NCBI GenBank assembly: GCA_037903355.1
Contig: JBAJFE010000012.1
Span: 558,001 to 622,000 of the forward strand
Source of the DNA: Trichuris trichiura
Lineage: Eukaryota > Nematoda > Enoplea > Trichinellida > Trichuridae
Direction of reading: 5' to 3'
DNA: 64,000 nucleotides
A program made the translations under genes and the position numbers. The notes under the pieces were generated by a model that saw only the letters and a program-made list of their open reading frames with translations, did no database searches and was not told the DNA's origin. Shown piece after piece: positions 25,701-38,230 of the stretch (its first letter is position 1; every line of letters begins with the position of its first letter).

Positions 25701-28100
25701 ACCACTTTCCATTCTGCATATTGCTTGTACGCAAAATAGGCTACTGCTCGCACGATACCCGGTCGACGCAGTCGTCGTCTAAACCTGCCGCAGCGAACGC
25801 CTTCAACATAAAGAATTCGCTCATTTGCCCTTCCTGTTCTTTGATGGCCTTTTATCTCCGATTGCTAACGAAGCTCGCTTTATATATAATGCATCCGGTT
25901 TCCTCTGTCTACTGCTGCAATATTTTGAAGGTGTGGCTATGCGCCAGCTGGCGTCGAGTTAGCGTCCGCTAACGTTGCCGTTCCCGCAAATCCTCCTGTC
26001 TGGTCGATTCCCAAATCCGGATGTAACGCCAACTATTTGTTGAAAGGCAACAATGCGTCATCATTGGCTACCAATGCTCCTTTGGCTGTGTTGTTATCAA
26101 AAGTACGTGCACCCGCATCCAGTGAAGCGATCCGACATGACTAGTAAGTAGAGGCAAAACTTTATTGCTTCTTCGGCGAATCATTGAAGCTGCTGGGCTA
26201 TCCCATTTTGTGCCATTAGCTTTTTAAGTAGCATTCAGTGGTTGCTTGCTTAGAAAAGCTGGGGTAAATATCTACAATTGTACGTAACCCTGATTGACAG
26301 CTGAGAGTTTTTGGGACTTTTGCCAATTTTTCCGCCTAATGGTCGAAAACGTTCTTTTGTTTCTGCGCAGCTAACTTTGGCCGATGGTTCGGTGTCCCTG
26401 ACCCGTATCCAGCGCGGACAAAGTTGCCAAATTTTGGACACCCGCCATTCCTGTTGATTGATCAGTTTTCTCCCTTAAAGAAGCTGCTCTCCGGGCGAAG
26501 TCTGTAAGGTTTCCATGTCGTTGCTTTGGCAGTCAAGTTTTGTTGATGGAGCGAAAGTGGACCTTCCGACCTTGAGTTATATAAAGCGACTCCAGTTTGG
26601 CCGGCTTAATTTTTGCCCAACTTGGCGCTTTGACATTGCGATAAAGTTTTGGCTGCACGTATAGGAGCGTCCTTACGGTTGTGTTCAGTAGGCTAAGCGA
26701 TTGGAGATGGCGCGATGGGCTTCCGCATCTGGACGCGGAACGCCATGGCTCCACTTCGGAGCGGCCGGAAGCGATTGCTTTCAAAAACGTTTAAGCTGCT
26801 CCGCTTTCGTGTCTACTAATCGTGCGCCTAACTATCCATAGCAACGTCAGCTTAGCGGGCCGCTTATTTGCGCTTTCGGATAGGCTGCCCTCAGTGGCCC
26901 GATGGATTCCAGATGTTGTGGAAGAATTTGTGCAGAACATGTGGTTCGTTCGTTTGGATCGGAAGAGCAGAGCGAAGTTTACTAATTCGTTGTCGTAGAC
27001 AGAATTGTAAGCCCAGCGAAAACATTTGAGGTTCCAAGGAGGGCAGACGAAAAATGTCGAAGGCGTCAGACGCGTTGATGCGTTAACGAAGACAGGTCAA
27101 ACAGGGAGAGTTCATCATTTGTACGCCCTTCTCGGTCGAATGTCCTTCCATAAGAATCGACGTCTTCTCGTTTCTTACCGGTTTTCGTCGTTTAGCTGGA
27201 GGTGATAGTGTTTTTTAGATTCGTCTCGTGTTTGTCCATCGATAACGGCCGATTTGCAATTTTCCCATCTCTTTCACATGCACGCGACGTCCAGCCTGGT
27301 TGAAACTGCATAATATCAATGGGAGGAAAAGCACGCCGGCCATATTCGTTCCCTTTTCCATTTAAATAAAAGCGGCCGTTTATAGTTATCGCACGCGCTA
27401 ATGAAGATGTTTTCCGGAAAGTTGGTCAGCTATAACGTCAATGACCGTTGGCTAACAATATCACAGCATTTAATGGCATTGGCATAATCGAAAGGGGTTG
27501 TCCTGTCCGTCGGCGTCCTTGGGCATTTCGAATTTTTGAAAGCATGGGTGTATGCATACTTTGAAATTTTGTTTATCACGTTCTGCGTTCATGTTTTGAT
27601 GCCCTGCAGTTGCGCCACTAGTTCGTTGTGAGCGACGATCCAATGACGTCAAAACGTCGTATGTACTGCAGAAGGCGATTTGTAGCATTTTTCTGTTTGC
27701 TCGCTCGATCATTCGTCTTCTCGGTCTCACTCCGGCTCGCGCTCCATTTCCGCTTTTGGCCGCAAGGCAGAAATATAATGGCAATTTGCTTGTTGCTTTT
27801 GCGTGTGAACGGCTGTGAAGAAGCAAAAAGCTTGTTTGCGAAAGTTGATATGTCTGAATATGCAGCCACGTTGTCGAACGCTTTTGAAATGCGTAGTTTA
27901 ACCCCGGTGTAACCAGCCACAATAGTTAAGTCGAAGTTGATCAAAAATACCTATGTGAGACAAGTATTACTCGGGAAAGGACACAGTTTGTCTGCTCAGT
28001 GTATCTGCCTTTGGCTTTCAATGAATCGAACAACCTGCAAAGCTGCGGTTGGCAGAATTCTATGACAGCATTCCACTATGGTCAGTTCACCTCGCGATTG
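19800..28100. other. GC- and CpG-richer block without recognised genes
   Basis: Base composition shifts visibly towards G+C and CpG compared with both flanks. Open stretches of 100-150 codons occur on both strands (21012-21335 plus, 21784-22155 minus, 22161-22514 minus, 25412-25753 minus, 25628-25972 plus, 27470-27922 minus), as expected when stop codons become rarer. None shows a domain, signal peptide or consistent splice phasing that I recognise. The 22514-22161 minus frame begins with ATG after a CT-rich leader (GA repeat at about 22528-22546) and is the least implausible start exon. The block ends just before the FGF receptor gene. Confidence 0.45.
24324..24349. other. near-perfect short hairpin
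   Basis: Arms GTGACCGGACA and TGTCCCGTCAC flank a 4-base GCGT loop, with one mismatch in 11 pairs. Role unknown; it lies in the GC-rich block. Confidence 0.5.
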
Positions 28101-29013
28101 CTCTGAAGGAGAGGGAGGTGGCTGTAGTTCACCTTAAGTAGTTCCCCTGAAATGCCACAGCTTGTTTTTATGATTACATAGTTTTTTGTATCTTCCTTGA
28201 TCCTTCCAGTAGGATCAACTTATGATTGATCTTTTGCGTCATTCTTGGGCGAAGAATAACCAGTAGTTCGTTCAACGATAAAGAGTCACATTGACGCGCG
28301 CAGTGTTGTCACCCAGATAGAAAGGTGTTCAACTTAACAAAAAGCTAAGAGCAGTTCACTTTCGCGTATTCAGCTTTCATTCCTTTTTAGAATCACAGAA
28401 AATGTGTAGTAGTAAATAGGCCCATTTTATGTTTTTATTAAAGTTTGTTCCCATTTAAAAACCTACGTAATGTAGGGAATGCGTTTGGGGCAGCGAAACG
28501 TTAGGGAAAAAAGCTGCTAACCAATTGGCTCCTCCGAGAGGAGAATAGGCCACTTGACGACGTGAGAATTGCCAACGTTTGCCTAAGCGAGCAAAAGATG
28601 ATTAGCGATTTCCAAGTTTTGCAATCAAACGGCAGTTTGCATTTAACAGGCCGTAAAATCGCTAAATGGCCTACCTCTTTTGCCTTTTGCAACGATCGGC
28701 GTTTTTCCGCTTTGGCGATCGAAGGCAGTTTAAACGACTGAGCAGAAACGGCGGCAAGCCACAGTAGGTGTACTTTCCTGCCGAAATGACCCACTGACCC
28801 ATTTTGGTGCATCATTTTTTCCCTTTAAATAAACCATTTGATGGTATTCACTTTTTTCTCGTTTCCCCATTTATGTTGGGATGTGTAAAGATGCAGAATT
28901 GCTCTTTCGGTACGCTTCGCGTGGTGTGTCCTAACAAGTGGTATGTAAAATAGCTGAACTCTTTATAGAAGGCTTTCGATTACATATTGAGAATTATTAT
29001 AAAGTTCTACCAG

Positions 29014-32000
29014 ATGCTGTGCCTATGGATATGTGCTTTTGTTTTAGTAATGAACCCTCGCTTTCGCACGCACGTTCGTCCAAAGCAGGAGGTTATGCTT
29101 GGTGACAGAATGAAGCTGCGTTGCGAAGCTGTGGGCAAACCTCAGCCTTACGTCCACTGGTACCGCAACAACGAACTGATCTCACCCGCTAAAAGTCAGC
29201 AACGGGTCAAATTCAACCGATTCTCAATGACAATAATGCGGGTAGCTTGCGCCATATTTTTAAATAGAATAATTGGCTTCCCATTGATCAGGTCGAACCC
29301 GGAGACGAGGGACTGTACGCGTGCAAAGTCTGGAACCAGATTGGTCAGATATGGAGGAACTTTACGGTGAGAATTAACGGTAAGTACAACGCTTGCTCGT
29401 ATCTGCGTGCGACATAGCACTGCGTGAAAACTGCGCAACGTTGTTTGTAACAGAGTTCGCTGCTTCACGCATTTGCGACGCAGTTTGCTTGAAAGTCATT
29501 AATTGAACTTGATAACTAGCGCGCTTGAATGTCTCCTTCTGTAAGTACACATCGCTTAGGCGACCTTAGTCATCATGCAAGTTATGCTTTTGTAAGCTAG
29601 TATTAAGAACCTGTGACAGCTTAAACTTGAGGTAGCGTAGGGTTGTATGTATGTTCTGCGCAAAACGAAATTCCCAATTTTCCGGCAAGAATGGACTGCA
29701 GGCAAAGTTGCGTTCGGTTGAGCAGTGAAAGTTAAATATATAAGAAAGTTGAAATTCCGTCGTCGTCCTTCTTAGTAGCGTTTTGCCTAAGGTCGAAGGA
29801 GGCGAAAAAAATATTTGCTTTGAAAATTAAAGTGTAGCACGCGTGGCGTATGTTTTTCAGTCGACGTGCATTGTGTATGTTTAGCGCATGCAAAAAAGTT
29901 GCTTTTTTGTGCGCATTGATCGTGTTAGATATTTGAAAGTTCAATCCAACATAAAAAAGCCTTGCAAAACGTTCGACTATTGTTTTTATAACGGCAACAC
30001 TTGCCATCGTGGCTTTTCTTACACTGCCTGCGTCTGCCGCATGACGTTTACTTATGCTATCTGCTGGAACGTACTACTTGAATTCTGTTTTACACTTTCA
30101 GATTAATGTGTGATTTAAATATAAGCCGCATAAGCCTATTTGAACTTAATATCTTGAAGGTGACGTTTTTGTTTATCAAACTTTTTTAGATCAAACGCAA
30201 TCTTTTTCTCTTCTTAACTGATTGGAATTGATTAAAACAGATCTGGAAGAGTAGGTCAGCTTATCAGTACTATTTTTGTGTGAGATTGGCTTCGACGAAT
30301 CTGAAAGTGCCTAAATGAGCGTTTTCTATATTCAGCTTAATCGTTGAACTTCCAGTGGCTTGACGAGCTCTTTCTGGGAGTGATGTATGTTTCAGATTGA
30401 ATACTTTCAGCTTCAAAAGTTCAACGCATTTGTGGGTGTTGCGTGTTAGTTTTTGCGGGGTCGTTACCTTAACGTTACTTTTTTTGTTTCTAGCGAAAGA
30501 ACGGCTTTGTTTAAGAAAGCCCTGCAATTATTAAATTAGTCAGACTGCGGCACATGAGTAGCAAATGAAAGAATTCCAACAAATCTTCACTTTTAACCAC
30601 CCGAGACCAGTTCCAATGAACGGCCATTCTAAAAAGTTAGCATTTTTTATCCGGTGGTATCTGAACGTTTTCGATTTACGTATTGCCAGTCGTTGCACAG
30701 CTATCCCAACGTTCAGTCTGCATAGTGTACAGAAATCTGATTTGCAACTGTAGACATCTTTTGACAATGTCGCCATTTTTAAGCAGAATACACGCTTTGC
30801 TTCAGCAAAGCAACCGAAGCATTTTTTTAAGCTCGCTGAGAAGTGACTGATTAAGATACCTGAAACTCCGCTGCTCTTGATAACGAGCAAAGCCATTTTT
30901 ATGGAAAGACCATTAAGTCGATGTACTCTATCTGTGACGGGGCTAGAGAAATGCCTTCAATGAAATGAGGTTGGTGTAGCCCAATTAAAAGTTTATGGCA
31001 ACACGTTAAGTGGGACCCGTTATGTATGAAAAGTGCAGCGCTAGTAGTAAGGATTTTACAACCATTTTTGATTATGTCAGGAAATTTGTTTCGAGGTTCC
31101 CATGTTGGCCAAATTATCGCCTAAAGAATAGCACCCTTTTCGAAAGGACAACTGCCGTAGTAAAAGCTGAAACATAAGTCTGATAGGCCCGGTTGATCTG
31201 ATTTCAAATCTGAAAGCCTATGTTGACGCATTGCATGGTTGTGTGACTGCATGAAACGAATGCAATGTTGCAGACTTAGCTCAATGGAAGCATCGCATGC
31301 TCGAACATGGACGCATGATGGCTCAGAACCGAAACGGTTTGTCTACCAAAATGTTTCCGTAATCTTCATTGTTCTAAACGTTCGCCTTTATTGGTGAAGA
31401 CCCCTCCGAAGTGAAAGAGTTTCTTGACCCCGAAGACGTTAACTTCGACCGCGATTGGAATAAGAAGGGCGGTCCACGTTTGGACGATTTGCCCCAGAAC
31501 GACGGCGGTGGGCACGCCGTAGACCAACAGCTCGGCGACTGGAATGACTCCAACACAACGCCTGCTTGGTACAAACAGTTTGAACGTAGGCGACAACAGG
31601 CAAGGCTTTTCTTTGTCAAGCCGAAGGGATTTTTCTTTAGGCGCTCCTTATTGGTCAAAACCGGAAAGCGAATTTGTTAAAGTTGTTGCCTCGCCGGCGG
31701 GTCGTCAGCAGAAGCTTTCCTGTCGCGCCAACGGGGAGCCTGAGCCACAAGTCATCTGGTACAAGAACGGAGTGGAAATAACTCCCGAAATGGAACGACG
31801 TTTAGGGGTACATTCCTATTGACTTTTCTTCGTAAACCACTGCTGCTTCATCGAACTCGCTATCTTTATTTTAAGTACCACATCAAGAAATGGAGTCTTA
31901 TTTTACCTGACTTGGTCCCATCCGATGCGGGTACCTACACATGCAAAGTGTTCAATAAATACGGGGAGATTTCTCACAATTACACTGTTACGGTTGTTGG

Positions 32001-34924
32001 TGAGTTTTCAGCCAATCGGCCACAGCGATCGGTGGTTCAACTTGTGTGTTGTTCAGAGCGGGTTCCGCACAAGCCGATCATTGCTCCTGATTTTCCTAAA
32101 AACTTGACTGTCCATGTTGGCGAGAATGCCACCTTTTCTTGCCCCGTTCTTTCCGACTTGCAGCCTCACATTGAATGGTTCAGGCATAAGCAAGTAAATG
32201 GCACGTGGTTTGACCAGAATGACTACTGGTATGGTGACCAAATAAACTCGGACGCCTCTGACGGCAGTACCGACCAAGACTCTGCCAGCGATCCTTATAC
32301 TCTCGTTTTGCTTAATGTGACGATGGAACAGAGCACTTGGTATACCTGTGTTGTAGGCAACGCGCTTGGCGTTGTATACAAGTCAGCATGGCTTGAAGTA
32401 TTGCCTGGTAGGGATGCTGATAAGAAGCTCGGCCTGGACTTTGGTCATTTTTTGCAGCGGCTAATGACAGCTTGAGTGTCGCCAAGACTGCGCAGTTTCA
32501 ATGGAAAGATACGATCAACGTTATCCTCACCTTCCTGGTGGCCATCATTGCTACCATTGCTTTCATCTGCTGCTTCATTATGTTTCGGTAGGACGTGTTT
32601 TTTCGAATTCTTGAAAGCTTCTTATCAGCTCAGCGACTGTGCAGGCGAAGACGTATGAAACCCCACCCTCAGGTGCAGTGTGAGCACGCGACAACGGACA
32701 GTTGCAATGGCTTTGCGCCGACGCAGAAGCTAATAAAGATCAACCGCGATGGGCAATACATGAGTAATGGCTCGTTGGCACCCTTGATCTCAATCGTACC
32801 GGTGGGACGTCAGCGTTTGAGCACCGAAGTGACTTTACTGTCAGAGTACGTGATGGAACCAGACCCCGCGTGGGAGATTAATAGGAATCGCTTGAAATTA
32901 TACCGCGTCATTGGCGAAGGAGCATTTGGCCAAGTCTGGTGCGCTGATCTGCTGCCCGCTAATCGTTCATTTTCATCTGGGCGTACAGTGGCGGTAAAAA
33001 TGTTGAAACTGTCGACCACCGATCGAGAGATGATGGATCTCGTGTCCGAAATGGAAGTGATGAAGAAAATTGGCCGTCACATCAACATAATCAACCTGAT
33101 AGGCTGTTGCACCCAGAATGGTCCTTTGTACGTGGTCGTTGAATATTGCGCCAATGGAAACTTGCGCGATTTTCTCAAGTCGCTGCGACCGGAACCTGAC
33201 TACAGCGGTCATTACGAAGAGCCGAACAGCAAACGGCTTTCCAGACAGCCGCTAACCTACAAAGATCTTGTCGTGTTCGCTCACCAGATCAGTCGTGGCA
33301 TGGAACACTTGGCCAGCAGAAAGGTTAGTCGATGTGCTCGCCTAAGTATTTTTGAAAGAAGCGTACATGCTTTAGTGCATTCATCGCGATTTGGCTGCCA
33401 GAAACGTCCTGGTTACAGAAGATTACGTAATGAAAATTGCGGACTTTGGACTGGCCAGAGATTTAAGAAATATGGACTATTACAAGAAGACGTCGGATGG
33501 TCGCTTGCCGGTCAAATGGATGGCTCCCGAGGCGTTGTTCGATCATGTGTACACTGTGCAAAGCGACGTGTATGCTACTTTTTGTTTCCCCGCAGTACTT
33601 ATTGCCCGTTTAACGAGTTTGCTTTATAGATGGTCGTTCGGCATTCTCGTGTGGGAGATTATGACATTGGGCGGCAATCCGTACCCATCGGTGCCGGTGG
33701 AAAAGCTGTTCATTCTTCTCAAACAGGGTCATAGGATGGAGCGACCGCGCGACTGCTCACACGAAATCTATCAGCTAATGTTGGACTGCTGGCAAGATCG
33801 ACCTGAAGATCGACCTATGTTCAGCGAAATAGTAGCTTACTTGGACAAGATTTTGGTCATCTCTTGTCAGGACGTAAGCCTTTAAGCAGGTGATTTTACT
33901 TTAAGCTGGATCGTGCGCCTTCTAGAACTACGTGGAAATACAGGCTAACGTTCCAGCCGAGGAGCGCAGTAACGGTAAGGATGACGATGATGACAATGAT
34001 GGTGATGATGTCAGCGACTCATCTTCGGAAGAATCCGATCAAGAGGTGCACCCTATGGTAGTACAAAAATCGGAAGAATTGAGTCAGCGTCGGACGACTC
34101 GCGCCCGTTATCGGCCGTTCAGCAGAATTCGTTCGCCCTATCTTTTCCAGTGTTCAGATCGGTGGCCAGCTGGTCTTTCATCTGACTTGCCTTCCGTGAA
34201 AACGTCCCTACGTCCCATAAGCGAAGTGTTTGAATTGGAATTGGAAAACCTGCACATTTCGAACAGCAAGCCGTGCCTGGCGGACAGCGGTCATTCGTCT
34301 GAAAATTCATCCAGTCCGCGGGAGTCGTGCTCAAGCGACAGGCAATCGTCCATGCAAGGTTCCAACGTGTCGGTAAATTCCAGTCATTCGGCGGTGTCGT
34401 CCGGTCGCGGAACTGATGGTTCTTTGGCTGCTTCAAAGGAAGCCAAAAAGGAGCACAAACCGAGCGCCAAGAGGCACTCGGTACCCGACTTATCAGACGC
34501 TTCGCTGAGCAGCGAAGTCTTCACTCATTCCTCGCAGGCTCAACAGCATACTTGGTCTGGTAATGGCCGTGATCGGCCGCTCGGTTCCAGCTGCGATGAT
34601 ATTTTCTCACCCCGTAAAGTTGCGTCGTCAATTGCTAAGAGTAAGCTAGAAGCTGGAGGAGAAAAGGGAAAACTACGTGCAATCGAAGACGCTATGTCTC
34701 CCAGTCAAGAGGTGTTGGATAAGAGCGGCAAGAAGAATTTGAATTTAAGGAAAAAAATGTCGTCGTCTCAGCTTGAAGAGATGGATCCAAAGCGGTACTC
34801 AGAGAAAAAAGAAGATAAGCCTTCTACAGCTGACGCGAACGCCAATGGTCATTCGCAAGTTTTGTCAAGCGCTGAACCTGCGTACCTCGACTTGTTAGTA
34901 GCGTCCCGCGAGTCGGTCGTTTGA
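29014..34924 (+). CDS. egl-15: FGF receptor tyrosine kinase (EGL-15-like)
   Basis: Single-pass receptor for FGF that signals through the RAS-MAPK and PLC-gamma routes. Exons: 29014-29241, 29292-29379, 31394-31585, 31641-31807, 31876-31999, 32057-32407, 32458-32587, 32645-33323, 33376-33569, 33630-33873, 33926-34924; about 1131 residues. Order: short signal peptide ([12 protein letters not shown]), Ig1, acidic insert ([15 protein letters not shown]), Ig2, Ig3 with an Asp/Ser-rich loop, transmembrane helix ([20 protein letters not shown]), juxtamembrane region, kinase. Kinase motifs: [25 protein letters not shown], activation loop [17 protein letters not shown]. The last exon is a 332-residue Ser-rich and acidic tail ending ESVV. 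Intron 2 is 2 kb; most others are about 50 bp. Exon 3 has no AG acceptor next to its coding start. In C. elegans egl-15 alternative exons sit at the equivalent place. Confidence 0.95.
29380..31393 (+). other. long intron between Ig1 and acidic-insert exons of FGFR
   Basis: 2.0 kb with no recognised coding segment. It is forty times longer than most other introns of the gene and sits where C. elegans egl-15 has mutually exclusive exons. I could not identify an alternative exon by eye. Confidence 0.5.
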
Positions 34925-35719
34925 CCCCGACCGATTCAACCAGGGACAGTTTTTTGAGCTTCACTTCAAGCGCGCAAACTCTGATGGTCAGCTTATGTAT
35001 GCTGTTGAAACAGCAAACGTTCGCTTGCACGTACGCAGTACGGTCATGCAACTGAAGTGCATTCGTATGTAGCAAATGTACTTCAAATTTCGGCAGTATT
35101 GACGTTTTTAGTGTGCTATATTTACTACCGCGTTGAATATATATGATTGCCGCAAAAGCGGCACACATACATACCGCTCTTCATCTCGAATATCAGTGAC
35201 CGGTGACGTGCTAGCTCAGACTGGTTCACTGGGCCCCTTTTTACAGGCGTCCGTAGTTGCACTTAATTTTGTTACTCTTTTTTATCGACGGGTGCGGTTA
35301 CGAGAGCGCAAAGAAAAGTTGCCTCACTTTCCAAGAATACGTACAGTGGGGCGATTATTAAATTCATATATTTTTCGTATGTCTGTCCCTTTGAACCGCA
35401 TTTTATCCTTTATATTCCCATGTATAAACGTTTGAGACTTGTTGCTCCGAATTGTTGCTTTAACCCGTCATATACTGCAACGTCAGTTAGGAGAGCCGAT
35501 ATCAGCTAGGCACGCGTACTGCCGGCAAGACAAGTAAGATGCGTATGGCAACTTTGAAAAAAGTTAAGATTATTCCGGTTAAATGGAAATATTTAAAACA
35601 TTCGCTACTAGTAGCTAAAAGAGTCATTTTTGCGGGTGAAAAAGAACTGTTTGACTGTCTCCCTAAACAGATACAGGTAGGTCGATGTTCTTTATGTTGG
35701 AAGAAAACGAGTTTGCGTT
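34925..35719. other. FGFR 3' flank, no gene seen
   Basis: Intergenic sequence between the FGFR stop and the convergent SET/NAP reading frame. It would hold the 3' UTRs of both genes. No further exon recognised. Confidence 0.5.
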
Positions 35720-36241
35720 TTACTCACTTTTGTTTCTGTAGTAATCAAGCACGTTGGGTAGAAATTGAGATTGTATAAACAAAGCCGTTTTAAAATTTCG
35801 CTGAAGTTCTCTTCTGCGCAGCAGCTCGCCTCGACAGGTGAACTGTAAGAATTCAAAAAAAGACTTTTCTCGCCTACTTCCGAACAGTTTCCTTATGTTC
35901 AACTTGCTTTCACGCTTGTGGGCCAGTACGGTTCCGTTGTACCATAGAATTCGACAGCACTTGCATGAAGTCGCCCTGAGCTTGTGACGAAGGTGCCCAT
36001 TTTTTTGTTTTTTTCGAAAGTCGATCAGATATTCCTTAGTGATGGTTCGGTTTTCGAAGAAGGGATTTTCTCGAAATTCAAATATGATTCTCAGGATTGT
36101 TGGCCAAAGCGTCGTCTTTGTTCGGATATTGACCAAATAGACAAGAGCCAATTCCTCACGCAGTCTGACCATCTTTGACAGTGGAGGTGCATTCTTCAAC
36201 GCTTCTAACCAGAAGCACGGAAGCATTCTACTACTTGTCAT
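35720..36241 (-). CDS. SET/NAP-family histone chaperone domain, partial
   Basis: An uninterrupted 173-codon frame. NAP-family proteins bind histones H2A-H2B or H3-H4 and deposit or remove them from chromatin. The order of conserved patches fits the earmuff domain: PCFWLEALKNAPPLSKMV, then IIFEFRENPFFENRTITKEY (compare the SET signature ENPYFEN), then ILWYNGTVL, then EKSFFEFL, and finally FLPNVLDYY, matching the SET-type end NPLQYY. The N-terminal dimerisation helix and the usual acidic tail are missing. Either upstream exons beyond 36241 were not recognised, or this is a truncated or processed copy. The ATG at 36239-36241 follows a possible acceptor (TTTAG). Absence of stops argues against old decay. 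A GTGAGT near the end could be a donor to a further exon. Confidence 0.75.
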   Translation of the reverse strand: MTSSRMLPCFWLEALKNAPPLSKMVRLREELALVYLVNIRTKTTLWPTILRIIFEFRENPFFENRTITKEYLIDFRKKQKNGHLRHKLRATSCKCCRILWYNGTVLAHKRESKLNIRKLFGSRREKSFFEFLQFTCRGELLRRRELQRNFKTALFIQSQFLPNVLDYYRNKSE

Positions 36242-38230
36242 GTCTAAATGAAATCAGTACAGCTTGAATGGATGGACAGTCGTATGTGTTTGAAAATTAG
36301 CAGCACCATTCACAGTCCAATAGTGGTCAACTTCACGTGGCTTTGAAAGCAACAAGTCTAAGTAACTGTGGTAATGGAACTTATCACTCCGCCTCATTGT
36401 AGACGGTAACTTTGAATTTCTATTGTCATCACCGTTCTCTTAACATTCATGCATTGCATTCTTCAATAACAATTCTGTGAAAATAAGCATTTAATTGGTG
36501 AGTTGCAAGTATCAGCTTTACCAAAGGTAGCGATTATTTGCCTATGCAAACAGGAATGGATCTCTTATTTGTTAGACAGTCTAGTTTGTTTTGAAGAAAT
36601 GGAATGCTTGAGTCATATTAATGACAGTTTAAATTGCGCGTATATTCCAAAAGTCAAATGGCAGAAATAACGTGACAAGTTAACTTGTTTCCGTTCTTTC
36701 AATTGAAAACTTCATTTTATTTAAGGTGACGCTGTGTGTTTTACTCGCTAGTAATGAGCGTAGAATCTTCTAGAATTCTAAGGTTACGATGTTTTGTCTT
36801 TGAGCAATACACTTTATTCGCTCAGACGACTGTTTCATGCTACGTATAGTCTTGGGTAAACGTGTACTATGGGCAGACTTCTTAAAGCCAAGACGTTAGC
36901 TGACCGAAGTAAGCGCTTCTTGGATACTGTATTACTAATTTATTTTCAGGTCATATCTGATTAATAGTGTTCAGGTTCCAATATTAGGGGTTTCAAACAA
37001 TGATACTCGACATCAGCTGTTAGACATGAAAAATAATTCACTCTCCAAGGCAAATGCATTTTTTGGTGCCATGCTTGAACGGAGTAAACAAATGGGCCTT
37101 TTTTGAATTCGTTTGAATTGACGAATTTGTACTTCTGACCCAAAGATAGTTCATAAAAACTTAAAAAATTAACCGCTTACCTTAGCCGAACAACGACTGT
37201 TAGAATCAAATGCAGTTGCCTCCAGCACCGGTTGGAACTCTCCCATAGTAAAGCGTTATGGAGACACGGTCGCAATATATCCGTTCGAATAATAGTTTAA
37301 AGATTAACGGTAAAGTGAAAGTCGCTTAAAGACTTAAAAACTTAAAAGTGAATGGAGTGAAGTGCAAGTACTCTAAGTACTGATAGTTTAGACATGCTTC
37401 TGGGGAGTATAAACCTTAAAAGGGTATATATATATACAAGAGGAAAACAAGCAACTGTTCCGTAAGAGGTGTGCATCCTGTTTAAAAGCAGTGAATACGC
37501 ACAGTGCCGTTTAAGTATTACGCCGGACTCGAACAGGCGTTCGTCGAGCCATGAGAGGTAAGGTAATAACTTCCAAGAAGCTTATTTGTCGAAGAGATTG
37601 AAAAATAAAATATTACGCTTTAAGAACTTGTGACGCGGAAAACAAATTTTTAAAAAAATTTGAACTTCAAAAAAAGTCATTTCATCGGATTCAAGTGCTT
37701 CGACATAATTTGATTGGCCATTGTTCGAATAATTCTAGCGGACAAAATGCATTCTGCTCTCGTGAAATGCAGCTCGTTAGTTTTTGCTATAAAAATGATT
37801 TTCCAAGTTTCCAAGTTCTCAAGGCTCACCTTGCTTTCTCCATCAGCGCAAGAGGACATGGCCGCGAAGACTTTACCTCCGGGGCAGATACTGCTGTTTA
37901 AAAGTAGGAGGGCGAGAGTTTAAACGGAAAAACCACAGAATTTTGAGCATACTTTTCATGGCAGCAATAAGGAAACAAAAACTGGAAATAAAATCTAATA
38001 GTAGTAAAGTATAATGGAATAAGATAATGATATAATAAAAATAATATTGAACAGTTTTTCTTTACGGGACCATAGACTCGCATGATTACAGGTCTTATTT
38101 TCTTTACCTGTGGACAAGATCCCCTCAATCAAAAATAAGTACACTGAAGCCTTCGGGTGTTTAACTGTCACCTGTCATCAGCGATTCAGCTATTATCAAT
38201 AAACAACGAACGAAAAATTAAATAAAGCTT
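36242..38230. other. no recognisable gene
   Basis: AT-rich with a short (TA)n tract near 37425-37440. N-terminal exons of the SET/NAP gene would be expected on the minus strand here, but I could not find them. Confidence 0.4.

Noticed and set aside
27470..27922. 150-codon open frame on the minus strand in the GC-rich block
   Set aside because: Overlapping open frames on both strands and no domain; explained by low stop frequency in GC-rich sequence.
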